A stretch of 64,000 nt of DNA from positions 1 to 64,000 of the forward strand of contig JAFLVE010000016.1 in the NCBI GenBank assembly GCA_022511445.1. Reading direction: 5' to 3'. Numbering within the stretch: the first letter of the stretch is position 1; each line of letters begins with the position of its first letter. This document shows, in pieces, positions 47,290 through 55,384 of this stretch. The notes under the pieces were generated by a model. It was not told the origin of the DNA and searched no databases. It saw only the letters and a list, made by a program, of their open reading frames with translations. A program made the translations under genes and the position numbers. The stretch comes from Clostridiales bacterium (GTDB lineage Bacteria > Bacillota > Clostridia > Christensenellales > Pumilibacteraceae).

Positions 47290-47616
47290 CTACCTGTCCT
47301 CTCTGAAGTAGCGCGGCAACGGTTTAATGGTGCCTGCGGAGTTTTCGAGCGAGAGCACGTCAAAGTCCACGTCCTCCACAAAGTCGCGTGTAAAAAAGCG
47401 CACTATGTTAAAATGCACAAAGTTGTACACGTGGCTTTTGAGTATTACGGGCGTGGGAATATCGAGCGCGTGCGTTATATCGCAAACGTACTCGAAAAGC
47501 CTCTCCTCCTCGAACGGTCCGTCGAGGGTATACAGATAGTTTCGCGTTATCTTTTCGCCCTTGAGCGTTTTTGCCCAAATCTGCGGATATACCTTTGCCT
47601 TGAGTTCTCTTTCCAT
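47290..47616 (-). CDS. Hypothetical protein (108 residues) co-transcribed with aconitase
   Basis: I do not recognise this protein. It is soluble and charged, with a central segment EYVCDITHALDIPTPVILKS followed by HVYNFVHFNIVRFF, which reads as alternating helix and strand. The ATG lies six bases past the -10 box of a good promoter and no ribosome-binding site precedes it, so the transcript should start at or next to the start codon. The order with aconitase suggests a link to citrate metabolism or iron, but that is speculation. Confidence 0.7.
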   Translation of the reverse strand: MERELKAKVYPQIWAKTLKGEKITRNYLYTLDGPFEEERLFEYVCDITHALDIPTPVILKSHVYNFVHFNIVRFFTRDFVEDVDFDVLSLENSAGTIKPLPRYFREDR

Positions 47617-47622
47617 ATCTTA

Positions 47623-47651
47623 AGTATAGCATATCCCGCGCGAGTTATCAA
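47623..47651 (-). promoter_or_regulatory. Promoter placing the start point at the ATG of the 108-residue gene
   Basis: The minus strand has TTGATA (47646-47651), 17 bases, TATACT (47623-47628), then six bases and the ATG at 47616. It drives the aconitase operon. Confidence 0.8.
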
Positions 47652-47697
47652 CAAAAAAACGCACCGATTGCCGCGCGCCGCGCATTCCGAAACACTA

Positions 47698-47726
47698 TTG
47701 ATTTTATAATTCGATTCTGGTATACT
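47698..47726 (+). promoter_or_regulatory. Promoter of the Phd-like gene
   Basis: TTGATT (47698-47703), 17 bases, TATACT (47721-47726). GAGGTG precedes the ATG at 47743. It diverges from the aconitase promoter. Confidence 0.75.
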
Positions 47727-47742
47727 TAATAAGAGGTGTATT

Positions 47743-47979
47743 ATGGAACTCGACGGCAAAATGCTTGTATCAATAAGCGAAACCCAAAAAGACTTTAACG
47801 CAACGAAAAAAGTCGCGGACGAGCACGGCGTAGCAATAATCGCAGACGGCGCGCCTAAGTATCTGCTTTTCGCGCTGACCGACGACGAGGGGGAAAAACT
47901 CCGTAAAGAGCTTGTGGGAAATGCGGCAAAGTCAGTTATGAAAAAATATGCCAAAGCCTTCGAGGAGCTCGCAAAATAG
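47743..47979 (+). CDS. Phd/YefM-like antitoxin, orphan
   Basis: The 78-residue protein has the Phd/YefM pattern MLVSISETQKDFNATKKVAD, then GVAIIADGAPKYLLFAL, and a charged C-terminal helix that would normally bind the toxin. Phd proteins bind DNA at their own promoter and neutralise a Doc, YoeB or similar toxin. No toxin gene follows: the next frame on this strand is a terminator. It may serve only as a regulator. Divergent from the 108-residue gene. Confidence 0.78.
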   Translation: MELDGKMLVSISETQKDFNATKKVADEHGVAIIADGAPKYLLFALTDDEGEKLRKELVGNAAKSVMKKYAKAFEELAK

Positions 47980-48040
47980 AATCGTCGGCATTTCGTGTAA
48001 TTAGTTAATATTTTCGGACTTGCGCGCTTTACACGCCGTT

Positions 48041-48074
48041 AAAAAATATCCGACCGCATTGCGGTCGGATTTTA
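48041..48074. terminator. Bidirectional terminator
   Basis: ATCCGACCGC, three-base loop, GCGGTCGGAT with A/T runs on both sides lies between the converging Phd-like gene and the zinc-ribbon gene. Confidence 0.88.
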
Positions 48075-48124
48075 ATTGTTCCGTATTCGTTTTTATTTAT
48101 TATAAACCGCGCGGCGGCATTCTA

Positions 48125-48583
48125 TTATACCAAAGGCGTTACAAAATAATAGTAGTTGTATATACCCCAAGCGATGTCCTCAAGCAACGAGATTAACATT
48201 ATGTAAAAAACGATAACCATGATGAACGAAACGACGACGGCGGCTATAGACAGCTTAAATCCGAGGTCGCAGTCCTTATCGGTAGCGGCGGTTTTTGCTT
48301 TCAAGCCGAGGCGGGACATTACAATACCCACAATGCCGAGAGCAAGACTGACGTAATTAAGAAAAGGAATTATCGAGGTGGAAAGACACACAATGCCGAG
48401 TATCTTACTCACCTTCGAAAATACAGTCCAAACCTTGGGCGGCTTATCTGCGGGCGCTGCCGCCGCCGCGGTCTCCGAAACCGTTTTCGACGGCTCCGTT
48501 TCCTTTTGACGAACGTCCGCTCCGCAGTACGCACAGAACTTGGATTCTTTGTCTATTTCCTTACCGCAATTTTTACAAAACAT
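48125..48583 (-). CDS. Zinc-ribbon membrane protein
   Basis: The start is ATG 48583 (MFCKNCGKEI), nine bases after GGAGG, giving 152 residues. The N-terminal ribbon is CKNCGKEIDKESKFCAYCG, followed by a low-complexity linker (KTVSETAAAAAPADKPP) and three hydrophobic helices near residues 52-75, 78-90 and 110-140. Zinc-ribbon plus membrane helices is a widespread clostridial architecture with unknown role. Related in layout to the gene at 50011. Confidence 0.8.
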   Translation of the reverse strand: MFCKNCGKEIDKESKFCAYCGADVRQKETEPSKTVSETAAAAAPADKPPKVWTVFSKVSKILGIVCLSTSIIPFLNYVSLALGIVGIVMSRLGLKAKTAATDKDCDLGFKLSIAAVVVSFIMVIVFYIMLISLLEDIAWGIYNYYYFVTPLV

Positions 48584-48707
48584 CGTTTCCTCCGATAACG
48601 GCAATATTTGTTGTATCGTATAAATGATAATATTCTATATTGTAATTTCGTTTAAAAATACATTAGAATTACATTAAAAACAAAACCGCAACGCCGAAGC
48701 CGACCGC

Positions 48708-48732
48708 AAAAAAGGACGGCTCAACCGTCCTT
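48708..48732 (-). terminator. Terminator after the stand-alone GMP synthase
   Basis: The minus strand reads AAGGACGG, five-base loop, CCGTCCTT followed by TTTTTG. The 280-base stretch from here to 48863 has no gene. Confidence 0.82.
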
Positions 48733-48863
48733 AATTGTTTATTTATATCTTTTTTCGAGTCGTTATTCATTTAACCGCTTTAACCGAGTTTAAGATATTA
48801 GTCGGGTGTGATGTCAAGTACTCTATGCGGTCTACACACGACGTTCGCCGAGCCTTCGGCTTG

Positions 48864-49844
48864 TTATTCCCACTCGATTGTGCCGGAGGGCTTGGGCGTA
48901 AGGTCGTAGAGCACGCGGTTTACGCCTTTAACCTCGGTGGTTATGCGCTTTGTAATATGCTTAAGGAGCTCGTACGGAATTTCTTCAATCGTGGCGGTCA
49001 TAGCGTCCGTGGTATTAACGGCGCGAATGATTACGGGATAGGCAAACGTGCGCGCGCCGTCCTTTACGCCGACCGACTTAAAATCGGGAACGGCGGTAAA
49101 ATACTGCCACACCTTGCCCTCGAGCCCGTGCTTTGCGAACTCCTCGCGAAGTATCGCGTCGCTCTCTCTTACCGCTTCCAAGCGGTCGCGCGTGATTGCG
49201 CCGAGGCACCTGACGCCGAGTCCGGGGCCGGGGAACGGCTGACGGTACACCATGCCGTCGGGCAGTCCGAGCGCGCTTCCCACTACGCGCACCTCGTCCT
49301 TGTACAGGAACTTGAGCGGCTCGACAAGCTCGAACTTAAGATCGTCGGGAAGCCCGCCCACGTTGTGATGCGCCTTAACGCCGACGCTCTCGATAATGTC
49401 GGGATAGATAGTACCCTGCGCCAAAAACTCGATGCCGTCCAACTTTCTCGCTTCCTCTTCGAAAACGCGGATAAACTCGGCGCCGATTATTTTGCGCTTC
49501 TTTTCGGGATCGGAAACATTCTCGAGCTTGGTCAAGAATCTATCAACCGCGTCCACGTAGACGAGGTTGGCGTTCATCTGATTGCGGAAAACCTCCACAA
49601 CCTGCTCGGGCTCACCCTTGCGTAACAGACCGTGGTTAACGTGTACGCAAACAAGCTGCTTGCCTATTGCCTTAATGAGTAGCGCCGCAACAACCGAGCT
49701 GTCGACGCCGCCGGAGAGCGCGAGGAGCACCTTTTTGCTTCCCACCTGCTTTTTAAGGAGCTTAACCTGCTCGGAGATAAAGCTGTCGGCAAGCGCCTTT
49801 GTGGTGATACGCGCCATGCTTTCGGGCCGTTTGTTGTTTTCCAT
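48864..49844 (-). CDS. GMP synthase ATP-pyrophosphatase subunit without glutaminase domain
   Basis: The 326-residue protein carries the GuaA synthetase domain (P-loop [17 protein letters not shown] near residue 40; [25 protein letters not shown]) and the C-terminal dimerisation part ending SGTIEWE. The N-terminal glutamine amidotransferase domain present in the 521-residue GuaA at 50620 is absent. Archaea split GMP synthase into such a subunit and a separate GATase; in bacteria it usually stays fused. Here it would need free ammonia or a partner. It is a paralogue of the neighbouring guaA but clearly diverged. The ATG follows GGGAGGAAATT. Confidence 0.9.
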   Translation of the reverse strand: MENNKRPESMARITTKALADSFISEQVKLLKKQVGSKKVLLALSGGVDSSVVAALLIKAIGKQLVCVHVNHGLLRKGEPEQVVEVFRNQMNANLVYVDAVDRFLTKLENVSDPEKKRKIIGAEFIRVFEEEARKLDGIEFLAQGTIYPDIIESVGVKAHHNVGGLPDDLKFELVEPLKFLYKDEVRVVGSALGLPDGMVYRQPFPGPGLGVRCLGAITRDRLEAVRESDAILREEFAKHGLEGKVWQYFTAVPDFKSVGVKDGARTFAYPVIIRAVNTTDAMTATIEEIPYELLKHITKRITTEVKGVNRVLYDLTPKPSGTIEWE

Positions 49845-50010
49845 AATTTCCTCCCTATTTATGCTTTTTTATGTACATAGTATAGCGTAAATCGGTTACC
49901 GAAATCAAGCGAATCGGCATTAAAAAGTAACGTAAGTATTACTTGCTTACATAAAACTCTTTTAGACTTTGTGGCGGCGAAGATGACGCCTCTTCACTAT
50001 TCACTATTAC

Positions 50011-50463
50011 TTATTCACTCGGTAGGTCAAACTGCGACTTGTGTCCGCACGTATTGCAAAAATTATTGCCGCCGCCTATTTCCCTTCCGCACTTTTGACA
50101 AAACGTACGAAGCGGCTTGCCGCAGTTTTCGCAAAGCTCTCTGCCGTTTTTGTTAACGGTTCCGCAGTCGAGACACTTGACGAATTTTGCCGCGGTTTTT
50201 CTTTTCGTATTGGCGTCCGCAATAAGACTAATCCCCATAAAGGAAAAGCCGATGCCAAACCCAACCAGAACGGTGGCAAGCACGAATCTATCCCATACCG
50301 TGTAGAACAGTACGCCAAAAGTAAGCATCGCCGCAGCGATTGTGATAAAAATAATCGCCATGATTATTTGGCGACGGTTGGACGCATAATCGTAGTCGTA
50401 CTTGCTTGTTTCACTCGACCCGTGATAGTGGTGGTGATGGTGATGATAGTGGTGATGACTCAT
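50011..50463 (-). CDS. His-rich, zinc-ribbon membrane protein
   Basis: From ATG 50463 the protein begins MSHHHYHHHHHHYHG, a natural polyhistidine tract, then has two helices near residues 33-50 and 55-80 and a C-terminal double zinc ribbon (CLDCGTVNKNGRELCENC and CQKCGREIGGGNNFCNTCG). Length is 150 residues from this start; the longer track start at 50511 overlaps repeat DNA and neither start has a clear ribosome-binding site. The His tract and eight cysteines suggest metal storage or sensing, which is inference. It lies between the two GMP synthases. Confidence 0.72.
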   Translation of the reverse strand: MSHHHYHHHHHHYHGSSETSKYDYDYASNRRQIIMAIIFITIAAAMLTFGVLFYTVWDRFVLATVLVGFGIGFSFMGISLIADANTKRKTAAKFVKCLDCGTVNKNGRELCENCGKPLRTFCQKCGREIGGGNNFCNTCGHKSQFDLPSE

Positions 50464-50489
50464 AATGCAATTATCAATAGTAAAATTAT

Positions 50490-50617
50490 CATATTTCATG
50501 CGCGAAGCCACGCGTAGCGCATTTTACATCGCGAAGCGATATTTCATTCGCCGATAGGCGAATTTCACTACTTGCGAAGCAAGCAATTTCACTGCGCCGC
50601 GTAGCGGTGCTTGCGGC
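50490..50617. repeat. Modular hairpin array with cgaagc/cgtagc loops
   Basis: Short palindromes, ATCGCGAAGCGAT, ATTCGCCGATAGGCGAAT, TTGCGAAGCAA and CCGCGTAGCGG, are joined by atttca(c) linkers. The array fills the 108-base gap between guaA and the His-rich gene and extends into its upstream end. Such arrays are known as intergenic repeats in clostridial genomes. Confidence 0.7.
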
Positions 50618-50619
50618 GC

Positions 50620-52158
50620 TTACTCCCACTCGATAGTGGAAGGGGGCTTACTCGTAATGTCGTAGACGACGCGGTTAATGTGACCTACCTCGTTTACTAT
50701 GCGCGTGGAGGCACGCTCGAGCACGTCGTAGGGTATACGCGAAAAGTCCGCCGTCATAAAATCGGTTGTGGTAACGCCGCGGAGCGCGAGGGTGTAATCG
50801 TAAGTTCTCGTATCGCCCATAACGCCCACCGAGCGCATGCTCGTAAGAACGGCAAAATACTGATTGATATCGCGGTCGAGCTTTGCCGCGGCAATCTCCT
50901 CGCGGAATATGGCGTCGGCGTCCTGCAATAACGCCACCTTTTCGGGCGTGACGTCGCCGATAATTCTAATCGCAAGCCCGGGGCCGGGGAACGGCTGACG
51001 CCACACGAGCTTTTCGCTTAAGCCGAGCTCCACGCCGAGCGCGCGCACCTCGTCCTTGAACAAAAGCCGAAGCGGCTCTACAATCTCCTTAAAATCGACG
51101 TGCTTGGGAAGCCCGCCCACGTTATGGTGCGACTTGATAACGGCGGCGTCGCCCGCACCGCTTTCAATAACGTCGGGATAAATCGTGCCTTGAACGAGGA
51201 AGTCCACTCTTCCCAGTTTTTTCGCCTCTTCCTCGAAAACGCGGATAAACTCCTTGCCTATAATCTTACGCTTTCTTTCCGGACTTCTTACGCCCTTAAG
51301 CCGAGACAAAAACCTTTCGCCGGCATTGACGCGGACAAAGTTAACGCCGCTATCCTTAAACGCCGCCTCCACCTCGTCGCCCTCGTTTTTACGCATAAGC
51401 CCGTGGTCGACGAAAATGCAGGTAAGTTGACTGCCTATCGCGTTTGCGAGCAGCTTGCACGCAACCGAGCTGTCCACGCCGCCGGACAGAGCAAGAAGCG
51501 CCTTGCCGCCGCCTATTTTTTCGCGAAGCTCTTTTACCGCGGTCTCGGCGTAGCCGCTCATCGTCCAGTCGCCCTTGCAGCCGCACACCTTAAACAGGAA
51601 GTTGCCAAGCATATTAAAGCCCTGTTCGGTATGGTTGACCTCGGGGTGGAACTGCGTGCCGTAGAACTTTTTCTCGCTGTTTTCTATTGCGGCGTACGGG
51701 CACTTGGCGCTGTGCGCGATTGTCTTAAACCCGTCGGGTAGCTTTTTAATATAGTCGTTGTGGCTCATCCAAACGACAGAGCTTTCCTTTAAGCCGTTAA
51801 AAAGCGGCGATCCCGTATCGAAAGAACAATCGGTCCTTCCGAACTCCGCGGCGGAATCCTCGCCCGCCGCGCCTATCTCGCCGCCCAGCCCGTAGACAAG
51901 GAACTGCGCGCCGTAGCAAATGCCGAGAATGGGAACGCCGAGCGTAAAAATATCCCCGCTCATTCGCGGCGAATCGTCGAGATACACCGATTTGGGTCCG
52001 CCCGTAAAGATTATGCCCTTGGGATTTTTGGCGCGGATATCGGCGATAGGCGTTTTGTAGGAAACGACCTCGCAATAAACGTGCTGCTCGCGCACGCGCC
52101 TTGCGATAAGCTGATTGTACTGTCCGCCGAAATCGATAACAAGAACTGTTTCCGACAT
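50620..52158 (-). CDS. guaA: GMP synthase (glutamine-hydrolysing)
   Basis: The start is ATG 52158 ([20 protein letters not shown]), seven bases after AAGGAG; the track start lies nine codons upstream. The 512-residue enzyme converts XMP to GMP. The GATase domain has the nucleophile Cys in GICYGAQFL and the His/Glu dyad in [14 protein letters not shown]. The synthetase domain has [17 protein letters not shown] and ends STIEWE. It is the housekeeping copy; a second, glutaminase-free paralogue is 0.8 kb downstream. Confidence 0.96.
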   Translation of the reverse strand: MSETVLVIDFGGQYNQLIARRVREQHVYCEVVSYKTPIADIRAKNPKGIIFTGGPKSVYLDDSPRMSGDIFTLGVPILGICYGAQFLVYGLGGEIGAAGEDSAAEFGRTDCSFDTGSPLFNGLKESSVVWMSHNDYIKKLPDGFKTIAHSAKCPYAAIENSEKKFYGTQFHPEVNHTEQGFNMLGNFLFKVCGCKGDWTMSGYAETAVKELREKIGGGKALLALSGGVDSSVACKLLANAIGSQLTCIFVDHGLMRKNEGDEVEAAFKDSGVNFVRVNAGERFLSRLKGVRSPERKRKIIGKEFIRVFEEEAKKLGRVDFLVQGTIYPDVIESGAGDAAVIKSHHNVGGLPKHVDFKEIVEPLRLLFKDEVRALGVELGLSEKLVWRQPFPGPGLAIRIIGDVTPEKVALLQDADAIFREEIAAAKLDRDINQYFAVLTSMRSVGVMGDTRTYDYTLALRGVTTTDFMTADFSRIPYDVLERASTRIVNEVGHINRVVYDITSKPPSTIEWE

Positions 52159-52220
52159 AAAACTCTCCTTAGCTTTTGTAAGCACATAAGTCGGTGTTTA
52201 TAAACCCGCTCGATACGATA

Positions 52221-52248
52221 AGTATAGCACAGTTTTTTTATATTACAA
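52221..52248 (-). promoter_or_regulatory. Promoter of guaA
   Basis: The minus strand has TTGTAA (52243-52248), 16 bases, TATACT (52221-52226). The leader of about 60 bases shows no purine-riboswitch features that I can see. Confidence 0.6.
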
Positions 52249-52294
52249 AACATTATCGCGGTGTAGCGCGCTTTTACCGTAATTTTTTTAAAAA

Positions 52295-52325
52295 CAAAAA
52301 AGTGCGAAGGGGTTTCGCACTTTAA
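52295..52325 (-). terminator. Terminator after the small membrane protein gene
   Basis: The minus strand reads AAAGTGCGAA, loop, TTCGCACTTT followed by TTTG. Confidence 0.85.
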
Positions 52326-52343
52326 TTATACGACTTAATTTAA

Positions 52344-52658
52344 TCAGAACGTTAACGGCATATTAAGCACCGTTCTGATTACCATAACCACTACGGGTAC
52401 CAGTACACCCACGATAACGGCGACTATCGCAAACGGCAAGCCGTTCCACCTTTTGTATTTAGTCATCTCTGCGAGCGAATAAATAGAAAGGATAATCGCA
52501 AGCGCGCAGAACAAAAATCCGAGCGGCGTCAGTACGGACGAATATTTTATAAAGCCCGATACGGCGATGACAAGCGCTATCAAAGAGAGGATAAACGCCT
52601 CTACCGCGGTCTCGTTAATGCCTTCCTTCTTTTTGTAATCGGCTTCGCTGCTACTCAC
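52344..52658 (-). CDS. Small membrane protein, DUF4190-like
   Basis: I chose the GTG at 52658 (SSSEADYKKKEG follows), five bases after GGAGG, rather than the ATG at 52676, giving 104 residues. Three hydrophobic helices are seen near residues 20-37, 42-60 and 74-96. The pattern AFILSLIALV...LGFLFCALAIILSIYSL is that of DUF4190-type proteins, which are short and have no known role. It lies between guaA and the Fic gene. Confidence 0.65.
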   Translation of the reverse strand: MSSSEADYKKKEGINETAVEAFILSLIALVIAVSGFIKYSSVLTPLGFLFCALAIILSIYSLAEMTKYKRWNGLPFAIVAVIVGVLVPVVVMVIRTVLNMPLTF

Positions 52659-52774
52659 AATAACCTCCGCCCCCATACGAATAAGAATATTAACGACGTA
52701 TGGTTTTTAACATTATAAACCGAGATAAAACGGTTGTCAATACCTTTTTTACAAAATGACCCTATTTTGTTTAA

Positions 52775-53362
52775 TTACAGCTTGAATACGGAATAATCGC
52801 TAAAACCCTCGAAGCTGAAGCTGGCGTCAATTCCTTTTAGGTACATATCGCGCCCGAGGTCGGCTTTAAGCGCGTCCTTTAACAGCTTGTAAAGCTTTTC
52901 GTCGTCGGTGTGCGACTTTTCGAGCGCGACGGTAAACTTTTCTTTTTCGATTGTCGAAAAGTCCACAACCTCGCCTATTTTTTCGCGCAGCATTTCGTTT
53001 AGCCATATTCTAAGCGCAATGCTGTTGCCGGTGCGGAACGGGTGCGCGATATTCATCTCGATGTACTTATCCACAATCTCGTCGAAGGTGTCGAAGGGCA
53101 TAATGTCCGCAAACTCAACCCCGGTGTCGAGCGCGTTGACGGGCGTAAACCGCATATTGCCTTTAACGATATCAACGGTGCGCTTTTTGCCCGCTTGGTC
53201 GGTTATATCCTTATAAAGATACTCGTGAATGGAAGCAAGCCCCTTAAACGTACCCACCTCGTACTCCTTGAGAAGACCCTTATCAAACAGCTCCTTTGCG
53301 CGGAGCTTGAGCGTTTTCTCCTCGCTCTCGATCGCTTCCTTTTCGACCTTTTCGTTATCCAT
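52775..53362 (-). CDS. Fic family protein with substituted catalytic motif
   Basis: From ATG 53362 (MDNEKVEKE), preceded by GGAGGG, the protein has 195 residues. Fic proteins transfer AMP or other nucleotides to proteins; the canonical motif is HPF-x-(D/E)-G-N-x-R. Here it reads HPFRTGNSIALRIWLNEML near residue 110. The His and the GN pair are kept, but the acidic residue is Thr and the usual Arg is Ile. The C-terminal inhibitory-helix motif (S-x-x-x-E-G) is intact as SFSFEG. This resembles single-domain class III Fic proteins such as NmFic. It may be inactive or have altered chemistry. It is 40 bases after typA. Confidence 0.82.
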   Translation of the reverse strand: MDNEKVEKEAIESEEKTLKLRAKELFDKGLLKEYEVGTFKGLASIHEYLYKDITDQAGKKRTVDIVKGNMRFTPVNALDTGVEFADIMPFDTFDEIVDKYIEMNIAHPFRTGNSIALRIWLNEMLREKIGEVVDFSTIEKEKFTVALEKSHTDDEKLYKLLKDALKADLGRDMYLKGIDASFSFEGFSDYSVFKL

Positions 53363-53401
53363 ATTTCCCTCCGTTTCCATTGGTTGGATTTATCTGCTTA
53401 A

Positions 53402-55258
53402 TTATTCGTCACGCTGTTCGAAAGCGTGCTTTCCTAATCCCAAAATTTTTGCGCGTTCACGCATGCGCTCTTTTTCGTCGAGGATGCGCTTTCGTATCCT
53501 AAGCGACTTGGGCGTGACCTCGAGAATCTCGTCGTCCGCCAAAAACTCGATACAGTCCTCGAGAGTCATTCGCATGGGGGTAACGAGCTTGAGCGCGTCG
53601 TCGCTTCCCGAGCTTCTGGTATTGGTAAGGTGCTTGCGCTTACATACGTTTACGACGATATCGTCGCCGCGCGGGTTTAGTCCTACCACCATGCCTGCGT
53701 AAACGGGAACGCCGGGACCTATAAACAGAGTGCCGCGCTCCTGCGCGTTAAACAGTCCGTACACAATGCTCTCGCCCGCCTCGTGCGCGATAAGCGAGCT
53801 GTAGTCGCGGCGGACAATCTCGCCCTTGTACGGCTCGTAGCCGTCGAACACGCTCGACATTATTCCCTCGCCCTTGGTGTCGGTCATAAGCTCGCTCTGA
53901 TAGCCGAACAGACCGCGCGCGGGCACTTTGAAATTCATTTTTATTCTGCTGCCGTGCGGGGTCATGTCGATAAGCTCGCCCTTTCTTGTGCCCATCTTGC
54001 TCATAACGGTGCCGACCGCCGTTTCGGGAACGTCTATAAACACTCTGTCAATCGGCTCGCACTTAACGCCGTCTATCGTTTTAATAAGCACCTTGGGCAT
54101 GCTGACCGCAAACTCGTAGCCGTCCCGCCGCATGGTTTCTATTAATATCGAAAGGTGCATTTCGCCCCTGCCGCACACCACGAAGCTGTCCGCGGTAGAC
54201 CCGTCGCTAACCCTAAGCGAAAGGTCCTTTACCGCCTCTTTGTACAGTCTGTCGCGAAGGTGCCTGCTGGTTACGTACTTTCCTTCCTTACCCGCAAGCG
54301 GCGAGTCGTTTATCATAAAGGTCATTTCGACGGAGGGCTCCGCTATCTTGACAAACTCGATAGGAGTTAGGTCCGCCTCGGTACACACGGTGTCGCCTAT
54401 GCCGACGCCCTCTATGCCCGATATGCACACGATATCGCCCACGCTCGCCTCGTTCGATTGAACGCGCTTTATTCCGTCGTAGGTAAATATGCTTACGACC
54501 TTGCTTTTTGTCGCTTTGGTTTCGTCGTGGTAGTTGGTAAGCACAACGTTGTCGCCTACCGAAAGCCTGCCCGCGCCTATTTTGCCTACGGCGAGCTTAC
54601 CCACGTAGTCGTTGTGCTCCGCGGAAGACACGAGCATCTTAAAGGGCGCGTTCTCGTCGCCCTTGGGCGCGGGAATATGTTCTATAATCGCTTGGAAAAG
54701 CGGTTGCATATTCCTGCCGTGCTCGGTAATGCTCTTTGAAGCAACACCCTCGCGCGCGGAGGCGAAAACGAACGGGCTGTTAAGCTGCTCCTCGCTCGCG
54801 TCGAGATCGAGGAAAAGCTCGAGTATCTCGTCGACGACCTCTTTAAGCCGCGCGTCCGGTCTGTCCGTCTTATTGATTACTATTATAATTTTCAGACCGA
54901 GCGACAGCGCGCGCTCCAAAACGAACCGCGTCTGCGGCATCGGACCTTCGAACGCGTCCACGACAAGAAGCGCGCCGTCCACCATTTTAAGCACGCGCTC
55001 CACCTCTCCGCCGAAATCGGCGTGCCCGGGAGTGTCCACAATATTTATCTTAAACCCGTCGTACACGCACGACGCGTTTTTACTGAGTATGGTAATACCG
55101 CGCTCACGCTCGAGCGCGTTGCTGTCCATTACGCGGTCTACGACAGCCTGTCCCTCGCGGAACACGTTGCCCTGCTTCAGCATCTCGTTGACGAGCGACG
55201 TTTTGCCGTGGTCGACGTGAGCTATTATTGCTACGTTGCGAATTCTGTTCTGTTCCAT
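53402..55258 (-). CDS. typA: Ribosome-associated GTPase TypA/BipA
   Basis: The 618-residue translational GTPase has G1 AHVDHGKTSLVNEM, G3 VDTPGHADFGGEVER and G4 NKTDRPDAR, followed by domain II and EF-G-like domains III and V plus the BipA-specific C-terminal region (VTPKSLRIRKR). It binds the ribosome and acts in 50S assembly and stress adaptation. Length is typical. It has its own promoter upstream. Confidence 0.96.
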   Translation of the reverse strand: MEQNRIRNVAIIAHVDHGKTSLVNEMLKQGNVFREGQAVVDRVMDSNALERERGITILSKNASCVYDGFKINIVDTPGHADFGGEVERVLKMVDGALLVVDAFEGPMPQTRFVLERALSLGLKIIIVINKTDRPDARLKEVVDEILELFLDLDASEEQLNSPFVFASAREGVASKSITEHGRNMQPLFQAIIEHIPAPKGDENAPFKMLVSSAEHNDYVGKLAVGKIGAGRLSVGDNVVLTNYHDETKATKSKVVSIFTYDGIKRVQSNEASVGDIVCISGIEGVGIGDTVCTEADLTPIEFVKIAEPSVEMTFMINDSPLAGKEGKYVTSRHLRDRLYKEAVKDLSLRVSDGSTADSFVVCGRGEMHLSILIETMRRDGYEFAVSMPKVLIKTIDGVKCEPIDRVFIDVPETAVGTVMSKMGTRKGELIDMTPHGSRIKMNFKVPARGLFGYQSELMTDTKGEGIMSSVFDGYEPYKGEIVRRDYSSLIAHEAGESIVYGLFNAQERGTLFIGPGVPVYAGMVVGLNPRGDDIVVNVCKRKHLTNTRSSGSDDALKLVTPMRMTLEDCIEFLADDEILEVTPKSLRIRKRILDEKERMRERAKILGLGKHAFEQRDE

Positions 55259-55323
55259 ATAGTGTTTCTTTAAGTGAGTAGATAGGTCGGCGCCGCGGCT
55301 ACGGCGGCAATTAACCTATATCA

Positions 55324-55352
55324 ATTTTATAATAAATGAACTTTGTTGTCAA
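55324..55352 (-). promoter_or_regulatory. Promoter of typA
   Basis: The minus strand has TTGACA (55347-55352), 17 bases, TAAAAT (55324-55329). The ATG is about 60 bases further on. Confidence 0.7.
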
Positions 55353-55384
55353 GTACACAAACCCCATACTGCTCGAATGAGTAG

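Noticed and set aside
52159-52250. Purine riboswitch before guaA
   Set aside because: The leader is only about 60 bases and shows no three-stem core of the purine class.
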